Origin: Takakia lepidozioides
Taxonomy: Eukaryota; Streptophyta; Takakiopsida; Takakiales; Takakiaceae
DNA: 64,000 nt
Reading direction: 5' to 3'
Assembly (NCBI GenBank): GCA_030704615.1
Contig: CM060732.1
Span: 61,237,053 to 61,301,052, forward strand
Part shown: piece by piece, positions 22,741 through 33,002 of the stretch
Layout: every line of letters begins with the position of its first letter
Position numbering within the stretch: position 1 is the first letter of the stretch
Made by a program: the position numbers and the translations under genes
The notes under the pieces: model-generated
The model's database searches: none
Told to the model about the DNA's origin: nothing
Seen by the model: only the letters and a program-made list of their open reading frames with translations

Positions 22741-23167
22741 GATGTGTACATTCCAAGGCACTATGGACTTATAAATCCAGATGTCTATATTGATTGACGT
22801 TTATCTCTGAATTTTATACGCAAAATTAACTTGCTACTGGATTTGATTTCATTCTAAACTTTGCTCCGCAACCCATCCGACAATTTTTTCAAGATCAACA
22901 AGAGAATACCCAAATAAAGACCTCGAAGATGGAAAAAACAAATTATTGATACCCTATTGATATATATCCACAATTTTATGTTATTGATACCCCTCCTATA
23001 CCCTACCCGGCCCCCTTACCCCAATACCAGGACCATACCAATATTGGGAAATGTGGGCCTTCGTGATACCATGACCAGTCTAGTATCATATTTTATGATA
23101 CCAGTCCAACAGTGGATTTAACCCACAATCACTTCCAAGGTGGTATGTGCCCATTACGAGTGGGCTA

Positions 23168-24235
23168 GGGCTCAAAATGTCCACATTCCAATGGAAGGCA
23201 GTAGTCCCTCGGAACGAAGAGACACCATATTTTAGGCTTTATTGGGTAGGCGTCACCAATTGTCTTGGATGCCATTTGGCCCAAGGCGGGGACCACACCT
23301 TTGCACCACATAAAGGCCCCACAACAACATGTAGGGGGCATAGGATCTCCAGATTTGTTGGCCCTGCTCGACAGGGTAGGGACTACGCACCGAGTGTGCC
23401 AAAGTGCCCTTAACCTTACATGGTGGGTTGTTCCCATGAGACTTAATGGGAACATGAAAGTTTTTAGTTCAAGTTGGGCACATGTTACACTCATTTTCCA
23501 TTTTTTTGTTGGCCTTGAGCAGTGACTGCATTAGCCTAGTATGCATGCATATGCAGCATGAAGTACCTTATACCTCGAGTGGGTCCAACTGGGCACATGC
23601 TCCTTATGTTTTTAATGTGTTCTATTCATGGCTGATTGTCTATGTATATTCATCTATTCATAGATCAAATGATATTATGTGTTTATATCCCAATTGATCA
23701 TAGGTTCCTCATGTTCTTTATGTATTCTACTCAAGCCCACAATGCCATTTTCTTTTTCCCCTCATTGCCAAAAAGGCGGGTGATAAGAGGATATAATATA
23801 ATATGAAGATATATATGTAAATATGTTGTAGTAAATAATCCACATAGTTTAATATTTTTTATTTTAATGATTTTTCTTTTTTCTTGTAAAAATAGAGACC
23901 ATTGTTGTAATGGTATTGGTATATAGGTGAAAGACTGATATGTGCGTGGTATATGCATTGTTATTAAATACCAAATTAGTCAACAACAATGTTTGTGTAT
24001 GTCACGCATTGTTAACCATTACATCATTCCATTAAACTTCATATCAGTAAAACAATGGCAGGGGCTCCTCACGCCTTGTTTTGATGTTATTTGGCCTTGG
24101 AATATTGGATGTTACCCATTTTGGCCAACCTAGATATAAAAGGAGGTTAACTAGTGCAACTGATGAAACCTTGTAAGACTTTATTTATAACATGTACAAT
24201 GGGTGAACGTGCATAGGATGAGAAGTTCCCAAAAA
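23168..24235. other. SINE tail (23168-23270) then spacer without a gene
   Basis: The first 100 bp is a plus-orientation SINE body (GGAAGGCAGTAGTCCCTCGG ... AGAGACACCATATTTTAGGC). The rest is A/T-rich with short ORFs. No gene or transposon end was recognised. Confidence 0.45.
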
Positions 24236-24257
24236 GGGGGGGGGGGGGGGGGGGGGG
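24236..24257 (+). repeat. Homopolymer G tract of 22 bases
   Basis: A run of 22 consecutive G residues follows five A residues. It lies just beyond the 3' end of the minus-strand LINE coding region and next to a duplicated 20-bp block (AAGCTATAGTAA/GCTACTCAA at about 24284 and 24321). Confidence 0.9.
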
Positions 24258-25431
24258 AACAAGAAACAAGAGAAGAAAACAAAAAGCTATAGTAAGCTAC
24301 TCAACCAACAACGAAAACAGAAGCTATAGTAACCTACTCAAGCAGAGCGACCCTCCCAGGCAACAGCCTGGAGGAGATCAAGCAAGGAGATAGGCAAAGT
24401 GTCAGGCATAGGCGGAAGATGAGATGACGCGGAGCTAGCCACATTAGCCCGATGCAAAATAGATATGGCTTGTGCTCTCTGCAAAGCAACTGAAACACGC
24501 TGTCGATAGTAGGCGACAAGAACGGAGGCATGTGGGATGTTAGTGGACCCGCTCTTGGCTGCATGATGTGCACATGTCCGCAGGAAATCGTCGAAGTGCT
24601 GGTGCAATGACAAATATCTCGACCGCCAGCGGAAGAAATCTGTCGGTGGGGTAACGATCACTGTAGTCGCGCTCCTTGGCCTGAGCTGCTACAGTGGCTG
24701 CCGTGTCGGGTGTGGTAGTTGCGCGAGATAGCAGATCCGCTCGAGTGGGGTTGGCAAGAACGACATCCGCTAGGGTACGCAAACCATCTCTAGATATGAC
24801 GATGTCAACACGGCGGCGTGTAGAGTGGGACGTGAGCATGGGTCGTAGATGTGGTTGCTCACGCAGTACATGAAACCCTGCCTCCCGAGCAATAGATGTC
24901 ACCGCATTGCGAACCATATCATGAGACGCAGTGCGCTCACCCCCACATGGACAACGGAGGAGATGGATGGCAAGGTCATCGATAGGCTGAAGATAAACGC
25001 AGCGCTGAAGGTCCAATGCCGAAGGATGAGGCAAACCGAGTTAAAGGTGGATCGCAGTAGTGAAAATAGGGGATGAGAAGTGAAAATGTGCGATAGTGGG
25101 TCGTGCTGCCAACCATGCCCCGGCTCCGGGTCCTGCGCATGATAGAAGTCGGGCTCGATGCAACTCAGAAGAAGCACTTGAGAGTATGCCGGAAAAAGAA
25201 TGATGGTGCACGCGCTCGGAAATGGACTCCTGAAGATTGTCGAGGCCTTGAGCAACCAACTACTGAAATGGTGGTAGACATGCTCGCGCGGTGCCGGAAA
25301 AAGATCTCATGCAGAACTGAGATGTTGCTGGAAGGGTAAAATGTCACTGTCGACATATGCAACGGCGTCCATAAAGGATGGGACGATGGTCACAGAAAAA
25401 TCGTGAAGCGAGGGCTGGCGCCACCAACGCC

Positions 25432-25720
25432 CACTACAGGAAAAGAGGGGAGGAACCCACAGTTGCAACGCCCGGGCCTCGCAAGCCTGTCGCAAGGGCG
25501 TTGCCAAAAAAACGTCGTAAATTTGCGACCAATGGGGGTCGTAAATAGGCGGAACCGCGATTTGCGATGCCGACGCGATTAGTGACGTCCAGGCGTCGGA
25601 GGAAATTTAAAAAAAAAAAAAAAAAAAACCTACTTTGCAATGCAGAATTAGCACCGTCCGGGGGTCGCAAAGTGCGACGCCCGGACGTCACAATTTAAGG
25701 GGGTAAATTTGAATTTGAAA
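25432..25720. repeat. CACTA left subterminal repeat region
   Basis: It has repeated GCGACG/CGTCGC-containing words in both orientations, including CGACGCCCGGACGTC at about 25676, plus a poly-A run of about 20 at 25608-25628. The mirror-type region lies at 32250-33002. Confidence 0.7.
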
Positions 25721-26440
25721 TTTGAATTTCAAAAATTTGTTGACCATTGACTACGGCGTTGACCATTGACTCCGGTTCTGTCTAATGGCAATATCTTCAT
25801 TGTTCTACATATATCATGCAATGCATACTTGAACCTAAGACCTCCACATTTTACCATTTCTAAGACACTACAAACTAACCAACACACCTACACTACATCT
25901 ATGTATCACAAAAGCAATCTAAATATATATATACACATATAACCCTATTTTAACTAATTCTGGACTTTTGGCTTAAATCCGGACCAAACTTAATATGTAT
26001 TTGAATTAAAAATAATTCAAAATTTGTTAATAATATCTTGGATAGTAATGTGTGATTGAACTTTGTGAAATTACAAGTGATGTCATACTTGCTTCAAAAT
26101 GTAACATATAAGATGTCCATTTGACATTGAAGTGCTTGTGAAGTTGCAGTGTAACTCAACAATTCATTGAACGTCGACTGAGAAGTCGAATGATGTAATA
26201 TTACATTATGTTACAATCACGATAAACAAATGGGTCGAATCGAACATGGGATAGACTCATAGTACTCTACCATACTTGATATAAGTTGATAGTAATTTTG
26301 ATTGAATCTTTATGTTGACAAGCACAATATTCATAGACAATGTCATTGGAATGATGTTTTGGGTGAGAGAAGGGTAGTAAAATATTAAAATAGCTTGAAC
26401 ATTAGGAAGATGACCTACTAGGGCAGTAAAATAAGGTTTG
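25721..26440. other. A/T-rich CACTA interior; no gene seen
   Basis: Low-complexity A/T-rich sequence without ORFs above background. Confidence 0.45.
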
Positions 26441-27215
26441 GGGTGTAACTAGATATATTAAGTGCAATAAGGTCCAAGTTTGTGATGACTCGGAGAAGGG
26501 TTTAGGGTTTTAAAGGGTTTAGGATAGAAAGAGAGAAACAAATATGGACGACTCTAAACCTCTGTAGAATGTAAAAATGTAAGGGGAATTTGATATCCAT
26601 GTAATCATTCTATCATACGTTATCCAACTTGAAAATTAAATAAAACATTAAGAGAATGATACAAATTTTACAAGAGGTAACATGGTAGTACAATAAGGTT
26701 TGGAGTTTATTATAAGTAAGGTACTACACTAAGGTTTTTGGTATATGGTAAAAGTAATGGTTTAGGGTGCTAAGGGTCACGCTTAAGCTTGGGGTAAGGA
26801 TTATTAAGGGAAGGGTAAAGGGAAGGGGAAGGGTTTAGGGTTTGGATTTAGGGTAGAAAGTGACAAACAAATATGGAAGACTCACACATGGTATTACAAT
26901 AACTTGGTTTGGAGTGTAAGTAGGGTAGTACACTAACCTGGTTTTTGGTATATGGTAAGAGTAATGGTTTAAGGTAGTAAGTGTCAGGCTTAATCTTAGG
27001 GTAAGGAATAAGGCCAGGGTAAGGGTTTAGGGTTTGGATTTATGGGAGTACACAAAGGTTTTTGATATATGGTAAGAGTAATAGTTTAGGGTATTAAGTG
27101 TCCGGCTTAAGCCTATGGAAAGGTTAAGGGAAGGGTAAAACGAAGGATAAGGATTTAGAGATGATGGTAAAGGTATAAATGGACAAACAAATATAGAAGA
27201 CTCACACTCACTAGA
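26441..27215 (+). repeat. Degenerate tandem repeats with telomere-like GGGTTTAGGG words
   Basis: Three to four diverged units begin near 26441, 26729, 26938 and 27056. Shared words are GGTTTTTGGTATATGGTAA, GTAATGGTTTA, AGGGTTTAGGGTTTGGATTTA, GACAAACAAATAT and GAAGACTCACAC. The plant telomere unit TTTAGGG appears singly or twice in each unit, so this is a complex satellite that includes telomere-like words and not a true telomere array. Confidence 0.7.
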
Positions 27216-27858
27216 ACGAGACATTGCAAAAAAACATTTAGACCGGATTGGAAAAAAAAGAATCCAGGGGTTGTGCCAGCATTTTATTTTTTTTGGATGC
27301 ATTGTCTGTTTTGTAAGCCAGAATCCCCCATGTCACGAATATATGTAGATGAATAGAATGTACAGCAGTGCAGAGTCCAACACGGCAGAAAGAAAATAGA
27401 TGAACGTCCACTGCCCACTCGAGGTTCATTGCGACAAAAAAAAAAGACAGGAAGGATCACCCAACGCAAACACGAAGGGAAAGAAGCGTAAATAAATTTT
27501 TATATCTTAAAATGAAAGACCGGAAATAACCTCAACATTTAGTCCATGGATGGAAAATGGTTCGCAAGAAGGAAACCTTCAGGTATCTGGCTGAAGGTTA
27601 GCAACCTCCAAATTCACGCGCGCCTTCACTACTTCCACCGCTGTAATTCTCTTGGTGCTATTTCTTGTCGTATTTTTTCGTGGCGGCATTGTCCACACGA
27701 CATTGTTCACGTGGATCTATTGAGCAGGATCTGACGAGTTGTACTCCCAAACTTTTGACCAACAGTCCCTGTACCTCTCAAAGTCTGAGGGGTTACCTCC
27801 TTTCTTCGATCTCCACCACTCCACCTTCACTTTCTTAAAATTAGGATCTTCCCTTTCT

Positions 27859-30179
27859 CAGATGACATCTGAAATTGCCATTCCCATCCAGACCGGGCAC
27901 GTCGTTGGGTTATGAGGGCGAACGAGCACAAAAAACCCTTTCTCAATATCCTTGAACGGATTCAAGGGTATCCTTGGACGCTCACACCTAGGGCCACAAT
28001 AAGGTTCTGGAACTTCATCCTCATCTTCCATATCTTCCAGTATCTGTGGCTGGATGCTATCCCTCTGATGGTTTGAGGACCAATTTGTTTTCGGCCAAAA
28101 TCCCTCAAGAAGCTGAATACGATCCGGAATGTCCTGCATTGGCTTATCAAGTTCGGCGAGAATATTTCCCCAGTATTGGTCATATTGTTCCATCACACCC
28201 CGATAATGATCGTCAAGCAACATTCCTTTGATCCAAAAATCTCTGTATTTCTTACTACAATTTTTTATGAATGACTGTTTTTCTGAGGAGTCGTCCCCGA
28301 CTCCCCATATTGGTCTTCTTGGAACGGCATTTGGGTCTCCTTTAGGGAGATATGGAGTCCCATCAGGATTGGGAGATACAGGCCTTCTCCGAAACTCGTC
28401 TCGGGGGCTTTTTCAAATCCAACAACCTCCACTGTGCAGTGGAGGTTATCCCGTGTCTGTACATTGATCTTGTAAGTTCATTTCTGCAGGTTCATGGCGA
28501 TGCTGCTGATGCCAACTTCTTGTCGGGACCTCTATTGGAATCCTCCATATCATAAATTCGTCTACAGAGGGACAACATTCACACTACTGTTGAGATTTCT
28601 GTCATCGACGGTGAAGCATTATCCAGGCACTTGGCTTCCCTTCAATTGCAGGACCCTCTTCTTCAGTCCATTCTTGAAAAGGATGTTCTGTCGTAGGATT
28701 GTTTAGGATTGAATGTCGAAGATGGAAGCCAACTTGACAAATGTGCAGGGGATTTCGTGGACCTCACTCTATAATCCTCACCCTCCGTGTTAAGTGTCAA
28801 TGGTGTGAAATCTACCTCGAGAATGTCATCCGTTGAGGACGCGGCTGAGACTGCGGCTCCACAGCACAATGTTGCCTCTCTTCCCTCCTTCTCTCCCCAG
28901 CACGAAGGTTGTACAGCCCAAATCAGAAGGAGTCAGGTAAAATTACTTATATCTGAATTCTAACTCGTCCTTTTGTTTTCCTTAGTACTGGGTCTGATGT
29001 TCTTGTTTTACTCCAGGCCAGAAAATCTGCAGATTGTGACCTTCCTGTCAAACGACATCTTCATTGGAAATCTGTTCCAAGGTAATCCCTTCGTTACTTG
29101 TGAATTCCATTCAGGATGTGGAGTGCTCAAGGGACAATTTCTATTCCATTCCCCTTCTCCGAAACCCTTTCAACGAGGACAAAGACAAAACTTCAATTGC
29201 AACTTCTCGGCTTCCCGACCCTGCAGTGTTGGCGCAATGTTCTGCACCGAGGAAGCGGAATAGGGCCCCCAAACCATTTCCATCTCTTCTACAAATCGGT
29301 TCCACCTGAGAGAAGTCCTTCGTTAGAGACAAAGCAGACTCGAGGAAGAAAAAGAATGTCTCGGACATACCGGGGTCTCGTCAAAACACGTCCATTGGTG
29401 TGCCCGACCATGAGAAAACCAAGCTGGATCTCTTCAAAGACATCTTTGGCAGTGAGGAGGGATGGGAAAGCAAGCATCCATCTGTTCTTATTGTGCTTGG
29501 AGGAGTTGTCCATCTGCAAATAAAGTCGTCTAGGAAGTGGTCGAGCACCACGTTTATCGTGCGGCCTGTAGGGTTTCAGAGCCTCCAAACATCTCGATTT
29601 ACCTCTCATGAGCGTTTCAAAAAAATCATTTTGAACTTCAGTGTCGAAAATGTTCCTGGATTCCCGGCATGTCGGCTTTTCCAGTTGGCGCAGGCACCGA
29701 GCCAGCGACCCAATTGTGAAGTTTGAATTGCCTTTCTAGAACTCAAGGGAAAATTGAGCGTAAGCTCCATCTCTGTGTCCGTGCGTAACCATTCATGTCA
29801 ATGAGACAGACAACTGACCCAATCCGGAGACCATCTTGTTCGTCGTCTGTAGCCTCGGAATAGCCGTTTTCCTATGATCCATCTTATCATGAATAATACA
29901 TAGGAACTCCTCCGGAACCATAATGGACTCATTCCTCCAGCTATGGTACAGTCTTCTGCATGACTCTTGATGCCTTAAGTGCAAATCAAGCGCCCGCTTA
30001 TGTGCGACCTGTTCGGAACTCCTCTTAATCGACTTCTCCTTGAACATCTCGCATTTTGTGCACTTAGCAAAGGTGCTTCCTGTTTTCCAAACCTCCACGT
30101 TAGGAAATATTCGATTCCGTATACGGCTTATAGCTGGCTGCGAGACTCCTTTCAAACCGAGCAGTCTGTTTGTCTGCAC
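27859..30179 (-). pseudogene. DUF7869-like transposase relic inside the CACTA element
   Basis: Minus-strand segments are collinear with plant DUF7869-type proteins. First, 30179-29797 has a Cys pair CTKC, then RRLYHSWRNES and FLCIIHDKMDHRKTAIPRL. It continues in the same frame through THGHRDGAYAQF, NFTIGSLARCLRQL and GKSRCLEAL to LYLQMDNSSKHNKNRWMLAF and FEEIQLGFLMVGHT (about 29400). A C-terminal segment at about 28410-27859 follows (EKQSFIKNCSKKYRDFW, GFFVLVRP, PVWMGMAISDV). Two in-frame nonsense codons interrupt it, a TGA near 29794 and a TAG near 29745. An unrelated plus-strand gene fragment separates the core from the C-terminal part. DUF7869 is an uncharacterised RNase H-like, probably transposase-derived plant family; the name is from memory. 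It is the only transposase-like ORF between the CACTA ends. Confidence 0.6.
28562..29310 (+). pseudogene. Captured host-gene fragment with retained intron and stops
   Basis: One frame reads as protein from 28562 to 28936 (VEISVIDGEALSRHLASLQL, then NVEDGSQLDKCAGDF, SSVEDAAETAAPQHNVASL) and ends at a canonical GT donor after AGTCAG. It resumes after an AG at 29017-29081 (ARKSADCDLPVKRHLHWKSV) and probably again from about 29117 (NEDKDKTSIATSRL, APRKRNRAPKPFPSLL). In-frame stops at 28694-28696 (TAG) and 28772-28774 (TAA) show it is not functional. Exon-intron structure inside a DNA transposon points to capture of genomic host DNA, not of an mRNA. The parent family was not recognised. Confidence 0.5.
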
Positions 30180-30563
30180 CCCAACTCCCCAACAATGTCA
30201 ACGTCCACTGGGCAGTGGAGGTTCTACAAAGTGGAAGAACAAGAAAACATGATTAACTCCATCTTTTCTCAACAGGCGGGGATGTAGCACGATACCTTCA
30301 TCAATTTCCCTCCGTACAAGGTACTTTCCTGAACCTCCACTTGGCAGTCGACGTTCCTCTTCTTAGCAATATTCACCCTCATCTTGAAACATTCCAAGCC
30401 CACAACATTGTGCAGTATTTTGCCATTTTCTGCACAATCGTGTTGATCTTCCATACACTCAATCATTCTGGGTCGTGGGTATTTTTCATGGCAAAAACAC
30501 TAATGTCAGTGTGTGATTAACGTGCTCAGGATAACTTTGTCTCTCATCCTTTACATGCAACAG

Positions 30564-31700
30564 CGGGGAAGAGGAAACGGATGTTGTTAATTTTGAGTGT
30601 CAACGGACTCCTCTGCTACCGGCCACCCCCAACCGGCGGTGAAGTGTTTAAGGAGAAATTTCGTTTCAGGAATGTGACACTTCAAGTTCCTGACAGACCG
30701 TTTGTGGTGCCTCGGCCTGGAGTCTTGGAGTTTCTGGACCTTGCATTGAAGCATTTTCACGTGGCCATTTGGTCATGTGCTGATAGAGGTGTTCTTTGTA
30801 GGATGTTGGAGAGCTTCGTCCCCACGAAAATAACGAAAAAGTTTTGCTTCATATGGTTTGCTGAGGATTGTAAGGATACCACCGGTTATATCAGGCCCGG
30901 GATGAAATATCTCATGAAGGATATTCGAAGTGTTATTGTCAGGTACCCTGGTAGACCGTTTGTTACGCATGGGCAAATACTTATTGTAGATGATGAGCCA
31001 TCAAAAGGCCTGCGAAACCCACAAAATATTGGATTCTTCCATTTCTCATTCAAGCCTTCACCAAACGGATTGCATGACCGGGATGATATGACAAAAGCAG
31101 TGTGGCCATATATATCGGAGATGGCTGGAGCTTCAACAGTCGTTGATTACATTACATTAGCGAGAACCGGGCAAAGTGTTCTCATAAGCCTATTGGTCGA
31201 GACCATGCCTGCTGGGCCTGGTATGGAAGATATCTTGATCCTCGTATTTGGATCCCACAACAAAAGGAACCTGATTACCTTGGTAGGCACGTGGATCCCA
31301 CTCTTCTCTTGTTTGTTCATAATTTGATTTTCCAATTCTTTTGCAGCTGCATTTGCACTCTTACCTCAACATATCCATATGCAAAACTTCCATTTTGGGC
31401 CTAACATTTGTCATTTCCATTGCTTGTCCCCAGTTACATCCAAGGAACGAATTTTAAAAGAGGAACAAGAGCTGCGTGATTGGGAAGAATGGCGGGCGTG
31501 CCGGGAGGCTTCAAGGGCATCAAATAGAGTTGGCAGTAATATTTCAGATGACAGTGTCAGCCGGTTTCACCTTCCTGAAAGTATCTCCGTGTCCTTTGGA
31601 GCGGAGACTGTTGCAAGTGGCTGTGGTAACCGGAGGCGTCTTCGGACACATGCCTTGACTGTGAGCTGTTTGGGAGGAGGCTCAGTATTATCAATGAGTT
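30564..31700 (+). pseudogene. FCP1/NIF-type HAD phosphatase-like fragment with altered active site
   Basis: After an AG at 30562-30563 the ORF reads GKRKRMLLILSVNGLLCYR. This is the place of HAD motif I (normally hhhDxD or, in a plant branch, LDLNG), and the nucleophile Asp is replaced by Ser. The fold then follows the FCP1/NIF pattern: VPRPGVLEFLDLALKHFHVA with IWSCADRG, FCFIWFAEDCKDT, KYLMKDI and ILIVDDEPSKGLRNPQN, the last matching the usual DDSPxKxxxNPxN. The good part ends near 31282 at a possible GT donor. A charged downstream stretch (KEEQELRDWEEWRACREA, about 31450-31510) may be a further exon. Lying inside the CACTA element, it is most simply a captured gene piece. If translated, it would be catalytically dead as a phosphatase. 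Confidence 0.6.
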
Positions 31701-32250
31701 AGTGTAAGCCGTAACGGTTCTATGGCTTTAGAATCTATGGCTTGTATGGCATTAAGTCCATGAACGGATAGACAGTTGACGTTCATTTTTCTGTTGGTCC
31801 ATCGCCTTGAATGATATAATCTCAAATAAAATATGAATGTTTCATATCATCAATCAGATCTCGACAGACTCGTTTTTCCATGTTGTCTTCTTCATCACAT
31901 GCCATCATTGTTTCATATTTGGTTCTGCCATTATTCCATGTTTGTTTCTGTATGTCATTTTGGATATCGGAGCTCTCATCATTGTTTGATTCATTGCATC
32001 CTCCCATTCTTTTTAATGAACATCAACTTGGCAGTGGATGTTCATCTAAGACTACAATACATACTTGTATTTTTGCGTAGAATGTGTGGAGGATTACATA
32101 ATTTGTTGTTATATAGTGCACAAATAGTCAAATAATTATAGATATATCTCTTTATTTCTATTATAGATTATAATTATTCATATATCTTGTATTATTTCTG
32201 GACCAAACAAAAGTCCAGAATTAGTTAAAATAAAGTTATATAAAGATTTC

Positions 32251-33002
32251 CTTCAAGAGCCTTCAAGTCCCTTCTAAGGGGGTCTCTCTTGTGACGCCGG
32301 GGAGTTGCAATCTCCATAGCCTTAGTGCCCAGCCCCAGCCCCAGCCCCAGCCCCAGCCCCAACATTGTCGCCGTTGTTGCACCCCCCCCCACGGCCAGGC
32401 GCCCCAAGTGACGTCCTTGTGATGACCTAAGTTGCCCACAACACCATTACGACCCCTTGGCGTCGCAACGTTGGGCGTCCCAGCACAGGGCACCCCCAGC
32501 GACGCTTTTGTGAAGTTAAGGGCCGCAAAGCCCAAAAAACAAACAAACAAACTCCCACTATGGTGATGCTGTTGCGACGCCCTGACGTCGCAGAGGCGCC
32601 CTTAGTGACACTTTTGCGACGCCGAGGCGTCGCAACGTCGAAAAAATAAAAATAAAAATTGGATTTCCGACGTCGGGGCGTCGCAAGAAAAAAAATCCGT
32701 CGCCGTGAGGGTCCTCTTTCCCCCTTCATGTCACCTTACGACGGCTGGGCGTCGTAAGGGTGTCACAGCGGGGGATTGCGACGCCGAGGTGTCACAGGGG
32801 GATTGGAAATCCGTCGCAACGAGGGCATCTTTCCCCCTTCATGCCACCTTACGACGGCTGGGCGTCGTAACGGTGTCACAGCAAGGGATTGCGACGTTGG
32901 GGCATTGCAAAACAACACCGCGGGCTCGACGTCGCAAGCTCAGCGCCGCGCGGGGCGTGGGGGCACGGCTGACGTCGCAAACCCCCCTCATTTGTTGTAG
33001 TG
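32251..33002. repeat. CACTA right subterminal repeat region with (AGCCCC)5
   Basis: Many GGCGTCGCAA, GCGACGCC and CTGGGCGTCGTAA words occur in both orientations, including two near-identical 75-bp units at about 32745 and 32845. A perfect (AGCCCC)5 microsatellite lies at 32331-32360. Confidence 0.75.

Larger units (their letters stand above)
19856..23114. mobile_element. hAT-like DNA transposon, 3259 bp, carrying an HUH Rep ORF
   Basis: The left end reads CACTATTGGACCGGTAT. The right end, read inverted, is CACTGTTGGACTGGTAT, matching at 15 of 17 positions. The flanking 8-mers GATTTAAC (19848-19855 and 23115-23122) are identical. An 8-bp duplication with CA(C/G)TG-type tips is the hAT signature. 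No hAT transposase (BED finger or hATC dimerisation motif) was found, so the element looks non-autonomous. The inside is composite. It has degenerate ATCCGG repeats (about 20015-20480), a smaller element with the same tips (20490-21198) and a Rep-like ORF (22003-22740). The left end and the region around 21070-21195 are also partly inverted copies of each other. A Rep-bearing element with hAT-like ends would be unusual, so nesting of two elements is the simplest reading. Confidence 0.75.
19745..23167 (-). repeat. Second SINE copy (minus), split in two by the hAT-like element
   Basis: Read on the minus strand, 23167-23123 is a SINE head (TGGGCACATACCACCTTGGA then GTGGGTT), and 19855-19745 is its body (AATGTCCAGC, GGGTGAAGAGACACCATAA, GGAAGGCGT). 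Removing 19856-23114 and one 8-bp duplicate restores a continuous SINE. The break lies right at the B-box. The head is thus 3.3 kb from its own tail, and a further tail-only copy in plus orientation follows at 23168-23270. Confidence 0.7.
27401..32050. repeat. Five head-to-head palindromes of a 12-13-bp motif inside the CACTA element
   Basis: The motif TGAAC(G/C/A)TCCACTG faces its own inverted copy with one to three bases between. Pairs lie at about 27401-27428, 28424-28447, 30199-30223, 30331-30355 and 32016-32050; a half-site occurs near 31773. Example: AACCTCCACTG-TG-CAGTGGAGGTT. Consequently each intervening segment starts with CAGTGGAGGTT(C) and ends with (G)AACCTCCACT(G). The segment edges roughly coincide with changes of cargo. 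Confidence 0.7.
25432..33002. mobile_element. CACTA (En/Spm-type) transposon, 7571 bp
   Basis: The left end is CACTACAGGAAAA and the right end, read inverted, is CACTACAACAAAT. GCC flanks both sides (25429-25431 and 33003-33005), the 3-bp target duplication typical of CACTA elements. The outer 300-700 bp on each side hold many direct and inverted GCGACGCC/GGCGTCGCAA units, like the subterminal repeats that bind CACTA transposases. It interrupts a LINE ORF whose two halves flank it in register. Cargo from left to right: telomere-like tandem repeats, a DUF7869-like transposase (minus, broken), a host gene fragment (plus, with stops), an HAD/FCP1-like fragment (plus) and a (AGCCCC) microsatellite. 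No TNP2-type Transposase_21 ORF was recognised. Confidence 0.88.

Noticed and set aside
26441-27215. True telomere or subtelomere boundary
   Set aside because: TTTAGGG words occur singly inside longer diverged units, and the block is enclosed by CACTA ends.
29400-29510. Plus-strand peptide KTKLDLFKDIFGSEEGW as part of the captured gene
   Set aside because: It is the exact antisense of the DUF7869 block FEEIQLGFLMVGHT, so it is a shadow.
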